The position numbers and the translations under genes were made by a program. The notes below the pieces were generated by a model. The model saw only the letters and a program-made list of their open reading frames with translations. It ran no database searches and was not told the origin of the DNA. From NCBI GenBank assembly GCA_022824265.1, contig JAJEAG010000089.1, positions 1 to 34,519 of the forward strand: a stretch of DNA of 34,519 nucleotides, given 5' to 3'. Positions 16,098 through 24,420 of this stretch are shown here, in pieces. How positions within the stretch are numbered: the first letter of the stretch is position 1; each line of letters opens with the position of its first letter. The stretch comes from Candidatus Poribacteria bacterium (GTDB taxonomy: Bacteria > Poribacteria > WGA-4E > WGA-3G).

Positions 16098-19097
16098 TTA
16101 CTTATTTTCCTTTCGGTTAGAACCCTTGATAACTTCATCCCAATCCCACAGAAGAATTGCGCCATCTTGCCCTGTACTCATAAGTGTTTTGCCATCAGGT
16201 GAGAACACCAACGTCTTCACTGGTGCCGTGTGTCCATCAAGTATAGTGAGTCTGTCGCCTGTTTCCGTGTCCCATAACTTAATTCCACCATAATTAAGTC
16301 CCGCAACAAGGATGCGATTATCTGGTGAAAATACAAACACTTCAGCAATAAACGTTTTGGCACCCTGGGACACTTCCTTAAAAGTGATCTGTTCCTTAAT
16401 CTCAATCAAACGGATTTGTTTATGAGTTGCTACAACAAGCAAATTGCCATTTGGCGAGAATGCCAATGTTTTAATACTTTCCTTATAAAGGATGCCACTG
16501 TTATCAGTTTTGCCACTGAATACCGGTTCCTCTCCCGTAAAGAGAAGTGCTAACGGAACTCCAGTTTTCGCATCCCACATCTGCACTTTTCCGCCCTTGG
16601 TTCCACTAACAAGTTTTTTGCCGTCTGGCGAAAAAACTAAAGTGCTGATTGTAGACTTAAACTTGCGCTTGTGCTTACGCTTGCGCTTAACGTTCTGATA
16701 TGAGGGGGATATATCAGGGAGAGATATATCAGAAATCTCACCTGTCTCTGTATTCCATAGACGAATCTTACCAGAATTGCTGAATGCCACCATTTTTCCA
16801 TCAGGTGAAAAAGTCACGGGTGAAAAAAAACCTTTTTTCGCAGCCAAAGTCTGCAACTCATCGCCCGTCCTAACATCACTCAGACGGACCAGCGGCTCAT
16901 CCCACTTTATAGGGGCATCTGGGAAGGTTCTATTACCTTTTTCACGAAAACTGACGAGCTTTGTCCCATCAGGTGAAAACGTTGAAAACGATGATAACCC
17001 AGGTTGCCGTCTTTCTAGGTAGAAATCGGTTGTTTGCAATGCATTCGAACCTGTTTTTTGTGATGTTTTCACATCCCAAAGGCTAATTACCTCATCATAA
17101 GCGACACTCGCAAGCGTGGTGTTATCTTTAAAGAAAGTTGCTGCTTCCACTTCCATTGTGTGTCCGGTGATGCATGTGGGTAATAGATTCCCATTTTTGA
17201 TATTCCAAAATCGGACTGTGCCCATTGTAGTTGCACCGGCTAGTATGCGATTATCTGGTGAAAACGTTAAAGCAATGATGCCGCCGGCATGACCTGTGAA
17301 AGTGGTGATAGGCTCACCAGTGGCGACATCCCACAATAGCACTGTTTGCTCTGCCTTACGTCTCCCTCCGCTGGCAAGCATTTTTCCATCCGATGAGAAT
17401 GCTAACACGTCGACCTTCTTCGCGTGTTTGTCAAGGAGAATAGATTCGTTGCTGTTGGTATCCCATAATTGTAATGTGAATGTTTCATCATTATTTTCAC
17501 CTGCACTCGCGAGACGTGTGCCATCAGGTGAAAATTCCAAGGCTAAAAGAGATGTGTTTCCCTTGAGTGTAAACAGTATTTTGCCGGGTATTTCTCCGGT
17601 CGTTGTGTCCCGCAACTCAATCTCAGTTCCCATTCCAACTGCAAATTTATCATGTGTGAGCGCATAGTATCTATGATCAACGATCGTCGGTGTCTGATCT
17701 TCCGTAATACGCTTCAACATTCTTTTACCGGTTTCAACATCCAGCCGGAGGAAAATGGTTCCCCACACGTCATCCAAACCAAAAAGTGTTTTGCCATCTG
17801 CAGAGAACTGCAATACTAAGGCATGCGGAAAAAGACGAGGAGTAAGTTGCATTTTCTGACCAGTAGCTACTTCCCACAACTGGAGTCCCACTGCAAACAA
17901 CCGGTTTCCCTTTCTGCGAGAACCTCCAATACTGCCTGCAAGGAAGTGGCCGTCTGGAGAAAATGCGATGGATTCGTACTTACCGGGGAACATGGATACT
18001 TCTTTACCCGTTTTCGCATCATAAAGCCACAAACCGATATCGCTGCCTACCGCGAGTAGCGTGCCATCTGGTGAGAATTGCATGACATTAATTCCACCCT
18101 TGCCTAAACGCGCTTTTGCCTTTTCAGGTAATGCCCACTGTGTATAATCTTTCATAGTTTCCTCTGTTTGTTCCTCTTCAACTGCTGCAGAAGCATCATT
18201 CGGTTGCTGTTTAGAGTTATTGTGTTTATTCAATGCATTGACATTTCCTATTTGCGTCCGCACATCAGGTTTGGATTCTAAGTTCGCAACAATAGGTGCG
18301 TCAATGATCTCAACCACCATCTCCGAGGTAGCATCAAAACTATAAGGTTTCTGAAAACGCGCCAGGTATCGGTGATTTCCAAAACCGAGCATGAGCAACA
18401 TCACTACTAACATAGAAACAGCAACTGCCCATGGCACTAACGGTTTACTTCCTGATGGGGCAGCGGGTTTGATATGTTCAACCTTTTGCATGATATTATC
18501 GGTAAGATTTGGGGATAGTTTGAAGTTACTGAGTGCCTCTCGGATCATAGTTTCCTCCTTTTGTAACTTTTGCCGTGCGCGGTGAAGACGGAGCTTGATT
18601 GCACTTGTGGATACGCCTAAAAATTGGCTAATCTCCTCAGTCGTCATTTCACCTAAGTAGTAGAGTGTCATTACGGTTCTTTCACTTTCCTTTAGTTTGG
18701 AAAGCAGTTTTTTCACCACCTCGCGCTGTGTTTCAACTGTGACTTTTGCTTGTTCTTCAGCGACATATTGGGAATATGTTGTTTCATCTATCCACTCAGT
18801 GTCAGTGTCTTCTAACGATTCTGTTTCTATACGCTTTTTACGTAGCCATGCAAGACATTGACGATTGGCAATTACGTAAAGCCATCCTGAAAACTGGTTT
18901 GGATCTCTCAGTGTAGAAAGTTTCTGGTAGGCTTTGAGGAAGGTGTCCTGTGTAATTTCTTCTGCGATGTGGAAATCACCTATTTTCCGCCAAGCGAGTG
19001 CGTGTATCTGCTTTTGATATTTCTCTACCAACCTTACAAATGCAGTATCATCACCTGCAATGATTTGTCGTATTAGATTAACATCATTTTCTTTCAT
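16098..19097 (-). CDS. ECF sigma-70 factor fused through one membrane helix to a WD40 beta-propeller
   Basis: A 999-residue fusion. Residues about 18-90 are the sigma-2 region (AFVRLVEKYQKQIHALAWRK...EEITQDTFLKAYQKL, with RKKR at 86-89) and about 126-178 sigma-4 (LKESERTVMTLYYLGEMTTEEISQFLGVSTSAIKLRLHRAR), typical of extracytoplasmic-function factors. A single hydrophobic helix (221-240) is followed by a polar linker to about 330. Then come about 13 WD40 blades, seen as repeated FSPDG..L.S.G and W-D endings, probably two seven-bladed propellers. The helix predicts a sigma head in the cytoplasm and propellers outside. No anti-sigma gene is adjacent. ATG 19097 follows GAGGTG (spacing about 6). 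A short Lys/Arg-rich insert in the propeller is encoded by an AAGCG(N)-like hexamer run (about 16660-16690). Confidence 0.9.
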   Translation of the reverse strand: MKENDVNLIRQIIAGDDTAFVRLVEKYQKQIHALAWRKIGDFHIAEEITQDTFLKAYQKLSTLRDPNQFSGWLYVIANRQCLAWLRKKRIETESLEDTDTEWIDETTYSQYVAEEQAKVTVETQREVVKKLLSKLKESERTVMTLYYLGEMTTEEISQFLGVSTSAIKLRLHRARQKLQKEETMIREALSNFKLSPNLTDNIMQKVEHIKPAAPSGSKPLVPWAVAVSMLVVMLLMLGFGNHRYLARFQKPYSFDATSEMVVEIIDAPIVANLESKPDVRTQIGNVNALNKHNNSKQQPNDASAAVEEEQTEETMKDYTQWALPEKAKARLGKGGINVMQFSPDGTLLAVGSDIGLWLYDAKTGKEVSMFPGKYESIAFSPDGHFLAGSIGGSRRKGNRLFAVGLQLWEVATGQKMQLTPRLFPHALVLQFSADGKTLFGLDDVWGTIFLRLDVETGKRMLKRITEDQTPTIVDHRYYALTHDKFAVGMGTEIELRDTTTGEIPGKILFTLKGNTSLLALEFSPDGTRLASAGENNDETFTLQLWDTNSNESILLDKHAKKVDVLAFSSDGKMLASGGRRKAEQTVLLWDVATGEPITTFTGHAGGIIALTFSPDNRILAGATTMGTVRFWNIKNGNLLPTCITGHTMEVEAATFFKDNTTLASVAYDEVISLWDVKTSQKTGSNALQTTDFYLERRQPGLSSFSTFSPDGTKLVSFREKGNRTFPDAPIKWDEPLVRLSDVRTGDELQTLAAKKGFFSPVTFSPDGKMVAFSNSGKIRLWNTETGEISDISLPDISPSYQNVKRKRKHKRKFKSTISTLVFSPDGKKLVSGTKGGKVQMWDAKTGVPLALLFTGEEPVFSGKTDNSGILYKESIKTLAFSPNGNLLVVATHKQIRLIEIKEQITFKEVSQGAKTFIAEVFVFSPDNRILVAGLNYGGIKLWDTETGDRLTILDGHTAPVKTLVFSPDGKTLMSTGQDGAILLWDWDEVIKGSNRKENK

Positions 19098-19234
19098 TAG
19101 ACACCTCAAGAAAGTGGGAGATTGCTTAATGTTCTATCAATATATAATGACGCGGGTTAGGAGCAAAATGGTTACTTAATTCTGAAGAAAACTGATTCCC
19201 ATGAGATTACTTTTTGATTGAACAATACAGTGTA

Positions 19235-19252
19235 GGGAAAACCGTCTACCCA
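19235..19252 (+). repeat. 18-base direct repeat GGGAAAACCGTCTACCCA, left copy
   Basis: An exact match to 19520-19537. The right copy contains the stop codon of the neighbouring ABC-transporter ATPase gene. The two copies bracket the composite repeat, as a duplicated target or a recombination junction would. Confidence 0.7.
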
Positions 19253-19286
19253 TAAACGTCAATTTAAGGAAGAAATGCGTTTGTCG

Positions 19287-19513
19287 TTGCACTTTTCATT
19301 GCGTCTTTTACATGCCGCAGGGGCGAGGTTGCCTCGCCCGCATGCCCACATACAGTCCCGTAGGTCGGAGCGAGCAAAGTGATCGCCGACATGGATATTA
19401 AAGCCCCAGCGGGGCGACAAGTGTATAGTAAACGTTGATCCCGCTAATAGCAAGCCCCAGCGGGGCGAAAGGTGTATCAGATGCACTAACATTATGCACT
19501 AAATTGACACCTA
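19287..19513. repeat. Composite intergenic repeat, copy B
   Basis: Same order of modules as 14637-14820: GGGCGAGG hairpin (19321-19339) and two GCCCC-AGC-GGGGC hairpins (19403-19415 and 19454-19466), again 51 bases apart, ending in CACTAAATTGAC. It carries an extra stretch of about 40 bases (around 19365-19400, starting TAGGTCGGAGCG). Confidence 0.75.
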
Positions 19514-19519
19514 TATGTG

Positions 19520-19537
19520 GGGAAAACCGTCTACCCA
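19520..19537 (+). repeat. 18-base direct repeat GGGAAAACCGTCTACCCA, right copy
   Basis: Identical to 19235-19252; it contains the ABC-ATPase stop codon and the last residues before it. Confidence 0.7.
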
Positions 19538-20460
19538 ACCAAATACTTAAAGACAGCAGACAGATTGTCATCAGGTGAGTAGAGTTGAGAGACATTCAAC
19601 TCGTTTTCAATGAGAATTTCGGGAAGTCGAGCGTAAAAAGCATCCGGTTTTGCTGTTTCAATGATAACATCACCCGCTTCATCGCCAAAGGTAACGCTGA
19701 GTATATCTTCAAACGGCATACAGATTTGTGCTAAACGGCGCGGGTCGTCAGCACTTAAGTAGACTTTGTGTGGGTGTTCATCAATCAGTTCGCGAATATC
19801 TGAGATAGTTCCCTCAGCGAGAATACGTCCCTGATGAATGAGCAGGATCGTTTCTGTCATCGCTTCTATTTCGTAAAGTATATGGCTTGAGACGACCATG
19901 CTAATCCCTTGTTTTGCGAGTTCTGTGAGGAGGCTTATGACATGCCGTCTGCCAATCGGGTCAAGTCCGGTGAGTGGTTCGTCCAAGAAGAGGAGTTCAG
20001 GCTCATGCACAAGTGCTTGTGCAAGCTTAATCCGTTGTCGCATCCCTTTGCTATAAGATCCAATGGGTTTGTCTTTGGCTGAAATCATGTCCACAGTTTC
20101 AATCACTTTCAGACTTTGAGATTCTGCCTCTGCTCCTTGATACCCACTCAATGTTGCGAAAAAAGTGACGAACTCAAAACCTGTCATAAATTGGTATGCT
20201 AATTCGATATCTGGACAGTAACCAACTCGCTGTGTCAGCATATAGTTATTCCAGACAGGTTGGTTTAGGACAGTGATGACTCCCATGTTGGGTTTGAGTT
20301 GACCAGTCATTAATTTGAGGAGACTGGTTTTTCCCGCGCCGTTCGGACCAAGCAAACCGGTAATACCAGGGTGAATGGTTAACGTAACATCGTTCACACC
20401 CATTACTTCTCCATACCATTTTGTCAGGTTTTCTGTTTGAACGATGGCATTATCATTCAT
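19531..20460 (-). CDS. ABC transporter ATP-binding protein (ABC-2 type)
   Basis: A 309-residue ATPase with Walker A GPNGAGKT (38-45), signature SYSKGMRQR (135-143), Walker B LLFLDEP (156-162) and the switch His193 (SSHI). The usual Q-loop position reads YCPD (Asp84) instead of Gln. The C-terminal 100 residues resemble the accessory region of ABC-2 exporters. No permease gene lies beside it, so its membrane partner must be elsewhere. The last codons and stop lie in an 18-base repeat that also occurs at 19235. The start codon is preceded by AGGAA about 9 bases upstream. Confidence 0.88.
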   Translation of the reverse strand: MNDNAIVQTENLTKWYGEVMGVNDVTLTIHPGITGLLGPNGAGKTSLLKLMTGQLKPNMGVITVLNQPVWNNYMLTQRVGYCPDIELAYQFMTGFEFVTFFATLSGYQGAEAESQSLKVIETVDMISAKDKPIGSYSKGMRQRIKLAQALVHEPELLFLDEPLTGLDPIGRRHVISLLTELAKQGISMVVSSHILYEIEAMTETILLIHQGRILAEGTISDIRELIDEHPHKVYLSADDPRRLAQICMPFEDILSVTFGDEAGDVIIETAKPDAFYARLPEILIENELNVSQLYSPDDNLSAVFKYLVG

Positions 20461-20482
20461 GAAGTGAGTTCCTATTCCGTTC

Positions 20483-21418
20483 TTATGTTGCGGTGTTGTT
20501 TTGGCAGATTTTCATAGTTTCTTCAAGATTTTGGATACCCGTGGTGGTGCCGATAGCAGTTACACAAGCTGCACCTGTTGCGGATGCTAACTGAGCAGTA
20601 GTTCTGAGGTCCCACCCTTTTATAGTTCCAGCGAGGAATCCCGCCACGTAAGCATCACCTGCGCCGGTAGCGTCAATGATGTTAACAGGGTATGCAGGGA
20701 CAAACAGTGCTTCATCGGGGGTAGAAACATAACTACCACGTTCCCCCATTTTTATTCCTATTGTGTTAATTCCGTAGTTCCTCAAAAATGTTGAGATTTC
20801 ACGGGGGTCAGATGTGCCTGTCAGATGTTCTGCTTCGGTCAAACTCGGTAGAAAGATGTCAACGAATGGTAGACACGGTTCCAATGTTTCCAACCATTTT
20901 CCTGTTGCATCCCATGCGGTATCGAGGGAAGTTGTTATTCCTAATGCCTTTGCTTTTTTGAGAACATTCGCCATCGGTTGTCCATCAAATTGGGGCATGA
21001 CAAGTGCACCAGCGATATGGAGTATTTTTGCTGTTTTAATTATATCCCAATTTATGTCGTTTTCGCAAAGTTCACCGTTTGCTCCGATGTAGTGGCAGAA
21101 ACTTCGCTCACCATCGGAAGCCACCGCAACAAATGTATAGGAGGTGTTCGCACCTGTATTCCGTTGCATGCCTGCTGTGTCAACATTGTTTTCTGTAAGT
21201 GTTTGCAGGACTAAATTGCCAAAATTGTCGTTGCCGATTTTACCCATAGCACCGACAGAAACACCGAGGCGTGCAAGTGCGATGGCTGTGTTGTTCGCAC
21301 AACCCCCTGAATGGATTTCCAGTTCATCAAAGAGTACTAATTTACCCTTTTCAGGAAAACTGTCTATCGGTTTTCCAATTACATCCACGACAAAAATTCC
21401 GAGTGATAGCACGTCCAT
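20483..21418 (-). CDS. PfkB-family carbohydrate kinase (ribokinase-like)
   Basis: A 311-residue sugar or nucleoside kinase. The first signature is visible as HSGGCANNTAIALARLG (36-52) and the second as DATGAGDAYVAGFLAG (249-264), with catalytic Asp255 after the anion hole GAG. GNDNFGNLV resembles the substrate region of ribokinase-type enzymes. The sugar is not known; ribose, fructose and adenosine are typical. The gene is 22 bases from the ABC ATPase gene and probably shares its transcript. Confidence 0.85.
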   Translation of the reverse strand: MDVLSLGIFVVDVIGKPIDSFPEKGKLVLFDELEIHSGGCANNTAIALARLGVSVGAMGKIGNDNFGNLVLQTLTENNVDTAGMQRNTGANTSYTFVAVASDGERSFCHYIGANGELCENDINWDIIKTAKILHIAGALVMPQFDGQPMANVLKKAKALGITTSLDTAWDATGKWLETLEPCLPFVDIFLPSLTEAEHLTGTSDPREISTFLRNYGINTIGIKMGERGSYVSTPDEALFVPAYPVNIIDATGAGDAYVAGFLAGTIKGWDLRTTAQLASATGAACVTAIGTTTGIQNLEETMKICQNNTAT

Positions 21419-21451
21419 AATTTACTTTCCATACCCTAAAGTAGTGTGAGA

Positions 21452-23398
21452 TTATAACTCTGTGTCCTTCTCATCCAGATACATTATAACTAACGTTTCA
21501 TTATTATCGCTAACAATTTCGTCCGCTGATATACGCGGAATCTGTGTTGATTTTTGTTCCGATTGTGAAATCCATCCAATTAATACCGTGCGGTTTTGCG
21601 TTTTCCCAATCTGACGAGCATCTTCTTGTTGCAATAAGTATTGAAGTAGACCTTCCTGTTGTAAGATTTTCGCTAAAGTTTTCCTTGGTCCATCAAGTTC
21701 TTCAAGTGGTGGTATTTTTTTAAACGCTTGACTTGGCGAATCTGATACCCATAAATTGCTTTTTCCCAGTGTGACATCCCCCAAGTAGTTCGCTGCATTC
21801 CCTGTAATTCTCCATGTATTTTCAAGTTTTATCGGAGTTACCTGTATATCTAATGGAGAAAATGTCTCTTGAATGTATGTGCTAGGACTCCAAGGTTCTA
21901 CAGACACCTCCCGCAACTCAGCCGGTGATCCAAAAAAGAACTGAAAAGGTCTAGTGATACTATCAATCCTCAAAGGACGAATAAAGGTATTTTGTGTTAA
22001 TGGAATTACCGTTTTAGTCCGTGCAGCAGCCCTAAGTGAAACGTAACTTTGAATGTGCGCGTTTTCCTGTTCAGGATATATTGATAAAATTGAGAAATGC
22101 TCTGTTGTTATTTTCTTAGGCAATACCGCACGTGCACCACCAATGATGCTAACGGATACAAGAACAAAGATCAGTGCAACGATCCAATAACGACGATTAT
22201 TTTTCTGGACAGACCTCCTATTTCTCACGAAATAAAACGTAATACCCGCAAAACTGAGTACATAAATAGGGAGTATAATAAATAATAGTTTTATAATCGG
22301 AATTTGTGTTGGCATTTTTGAGAGAAAATGTTCATGTATTTTTTCCTCATGTTGCCGAAATGGTGCGTATTTATCAGCAAAAAACCGAGATGATTTCCCA
22401 TGTGTTTTGAGTAGCCAACGCCAAAAGGTTTCTCCCAACTTCAGTTCTGAAAATGGTGGTGTATTGTAATCAAAGGAAAAGCATATTACTTGTCCGCTTC
22501 CCAAGCTCCGTTTCGCAATGAAAATCTGTTCATCAGTTCCAAGCAGCATCTGACATTCAGGTTTGGGTTGAAAATGGATGTTTTTAAACGCGTGGTTTGC
22601 ACTGTTTGAATTAACAATTCCGAACTGTTGTCTTAAAGCCTGTGGCACTTTATCAAATGTTTCTTCACGGATCAATTTTACAGGAAGTAATTGCTCAATA
22701 AAACTGTCTTTTAGGAAACGGAAGTTGCTTCCACCGGAAACGACAAGTGTCCCACCACGTTGTACCCAATCTAACAGTGCTGTTTGCTGTTGCTTTAATA
22801 TACGTTTGTCTGTAAGTGATACCTCACGAATAATCATCAAATCAACTGCACTATAACCTACCCACTTTGTAGGCATTGCACGAGAGTTTGGTAGATATTT
22901 AATATGAACCTGTGTACCATCCTCATCTAATCGCTTTTTATCTACGATTTTTTGTATTTTGTCTCTGTTTAGGGCTAAAACCAATGCAAAATAGTCCCTG
23001 TTTGCGATCGGTGTTAGAGGTGTGATTTGATGTGTTGTGTGTGGTTCTGATATAGATGTCTCTGTGACTTCTGATCGCTCTAATTGTATGAGAAGGTAGA
23101 AAGAAGTTTTAGGACAGTAGACAAACAGTCTTTTCTGCTTCCGATCAGTTTTACTTAGATGTAGTGGCGTGGCATATCGACAGATTGTTTCATCTGTATT
23201 ATAATTACGAACTTCAACGGTGAGTTCTCCGTTGAACGGAACAGGTTCATTTTGACTTCGGAGATTAACGGTCAGTGGTGTCCATTTTCCTTGTTTATAT
23301 CCGTTATTGAACCCAAAAGTTACCTCCTCAAAATCCACAGCACAGAATGCTGAAGATGCAACAACAAACGCGATGAAAATTGCGACATTCATTCTCAT
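21452..23398 (-). CDS. Envelope protein with a GATase-like domain and two membrane helices
   Basis: A 648-residue protein with an N-terminal signal (cut near AFCA|VDF, residue 20). Residues about 180-310 look like a class I glutamine-amidotransferase-like fold (VDLMIIREVSLTDKRI, LLDWVQRGGTLVVSGGSNF, GSGQVICFSFDY), with no catalytic Cys-His-Glu triad identified. Two membrane helices lie at about 368-391 and 404-421, and the C-terminal 220 residues are a second soluble part. Similar domain orders occur in auxiliary proteins of ABC-2 exporters, but I cannot name the family. The start follows GGAGTTGTT at 5 bases. The nearest gene on the same strand is the PfkB kinase, 33 bases away. Confidence 0.6.
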   Translation of the reverse strand: MRMNVAIFIAFVVASSAFCAVDFEEVTFGFNNGYKQGKWTPLTVNLRSQNEPVPFNGELTVEVRNYNTDETICRYATPLHLSKTDRKQKRLFVYCPKTSFYLLIQLERSEVTETSISEPHTTHQITPLTPIANRDYFALVLALNRDKIQKIVDKKRLDEDGTQVHIKYLPNSRAMPTKWVGYSAVDLMIIREVSLTDKRILKQQQTALLDWVQRGGTLVVSGGSNFRFLKDSFIEQLLPVKLIREETFDKVPQALRQQFGIVNSNSANHAFKNIHFQPKPECQMLLGTDEQIFIAKRSLGSGQVICFSFDYNTPPFSELKLGETFWRWLLKTHGKSSRFFADKYAPFRQHEEKIHEHFLSKMPTQIPIIKLLFIILPIYVLSFAGITFYFVRNRRSVQKNNRRYWIVALIFVLVSVSIIGGARAVLPKKITTEHFSILSIYPEQENAHIQSYVSLRAAARTKTVIPLTQNTFIRPLRIDSITRPFQFFFGSPAELREVSVEPWSPSTYIQETFSPLDIQVTPIKLENTWRITGNAANYLGDVTLGKSNLWVSDSPSQAFKKIPPLEELDGPRKTLAKILQQEGLLQYLLQQEDARQIGKTQNRTVLIGWISQSEQKSTQIPRISADEIVSDNNETLVIMYLDEKDTEL

Positions 23399-23449
23399 AA
23401 CAACTCCAGATAGTGGAATTCGTTATGTATTAGACGTAAAACAGGTATA

Positions 23450-24295
23450 TTAGATGAGTCGTGCTGGATTTTTTGAGAGTATTGTCTCCGTTGCACCGTT
23501 GAAGGCATGTGTGCTGAAGACTCCGTTTCCTAACATAATCATTGAACCCACACCACCTGCTGCCTCAATCTGCGCAATTGTGTCTATCACCCGTTTATCG
23601 CTGAGCAAGCCACTATCCACTGAAAATTGCTTCGCAACAGCAAAACATTCAGAAAATAAATCAGGATTTGACTGAGTCCGTGCAAGTTTTTGTAAAACGG
23701 TTAATGCTGTATCTGCCGCACAGTTGATACGTTTTGTCTGTTCACTATTTCTAAGCACTTCACTTGTTTGAATTGGTCCAAAGTAGCGATAATAGATAGG
23801 TTGATCAGGTATCGGCAATTTGTCCGCAACTAACGGGGCACCCTCCGTCAACTTTACGAGACACCCACCGTGGTATTGTGAGCAGACATCACCTAAACCA
23901 GTTCGGTTTTCAACTTCCGCCACGTGTGCAATCATTGCTAAAGCTTCATTTTCTTTATCCAACTCTATGAGTTCGTTCAGTGCATAAGCAGTAGCAAGTG
24001 CAGCAGCACCACTCAAACCGAAACCGCAACCCAGAGGAAGTGGAGACGTTAGATTTACTTTTATCCCTGAAACATCCGTATTTTGAATTAGCCGATTAAC
24101 CACAGCACTGACTGTTGGAAAAACAATGTTTTGTTGATTAAATGATACTTTTGTTTCGTGATATTCAGAAACGATGACCTCAACACCCTCTTTGACGGTG
24201 AAACCCATGCCGAGAGAATGCATACGTGCCGGATCTGGGTGCGGAATTATTTTGAATACACACGAAATGTTACCAGGTGCAAACGCACTCGCCAT
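23450..24295 (-). CDS. GHMP kinase, archaeal pantoate-kinase type
   Basis: A 281-residue kinase of the GHMP superfamily. It opens with SAFAPGNISCVFKI, has the GHMP loop SPLPLGCGFGLSGAAAL (84-100), and contains AHVAEVENRTGLGDV (123-137) and GGCLVKLTEGAP (143-154). These regions match the archaeal pantoate kinase pattern (COG1829) that I know from archaeal CoA biosynthesis, where pantoate is phosphorylated before condensation with beta-alanine. A bacterial copy is unusual. Other GHMP kinases share the loop but not the TGLGDV part. GGAG lies 4 bases before ATG 24295. No other CoA gene is near. Confidence 0.65.
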   Translation of the reverse strand: MASAFAPGNISCVFKIIPHPDPARMHSLGMGFTVKEGVEVIVSEYHETKVSFNQQNIVFPTVSAVVNRLIQNTDVSGIKVNLTSPLPLGCGFGLSGAAALATAYALNELIELDKENEALAMIAHVAEVENRTGLGDVCSQYHGGCLVKLTEGAPLVADKLPIPDQPIYYRYFGPIQTSEVLRNSEQTKRINCAADTALTVLQKLARTQSNPDLFSECFAVAKQFSVDSGLLSDKRVIDTIAQIEAAGGVGSMIMLGNGVFSTHAFNGATETILSKNPARLI

Positions 24296-24420
24296 ATCAC
24301 TCCTTTTTTAAATTTAGTAGTTTGATATTGATTGTTAACTATATATATGGTTGCTTAGTTGTAATGAATGACCACTAATTACTCTTTTATGTAAAACATA
24401 TATCCATCAAGTAGACCAGA

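Larger units (their letters stand above)
19098..19530. other. Intergenic region with composite repeat
   Basis: No gene is seen; a frame at 19259-19492 (minus) runs through repeat sequence and is not real. The region contains an 18-base direct repeat (19235-19252 and 19520-19537) and the composite repeat copy B (19287-19513) between its two copies. Confidence 0.65.

Noticed and set aside
19259-19492. Open frames within composite repeat B
   Set aside because: They consist of the hairpin repeat itself and contain repeated stretches such as HLSPRWG.
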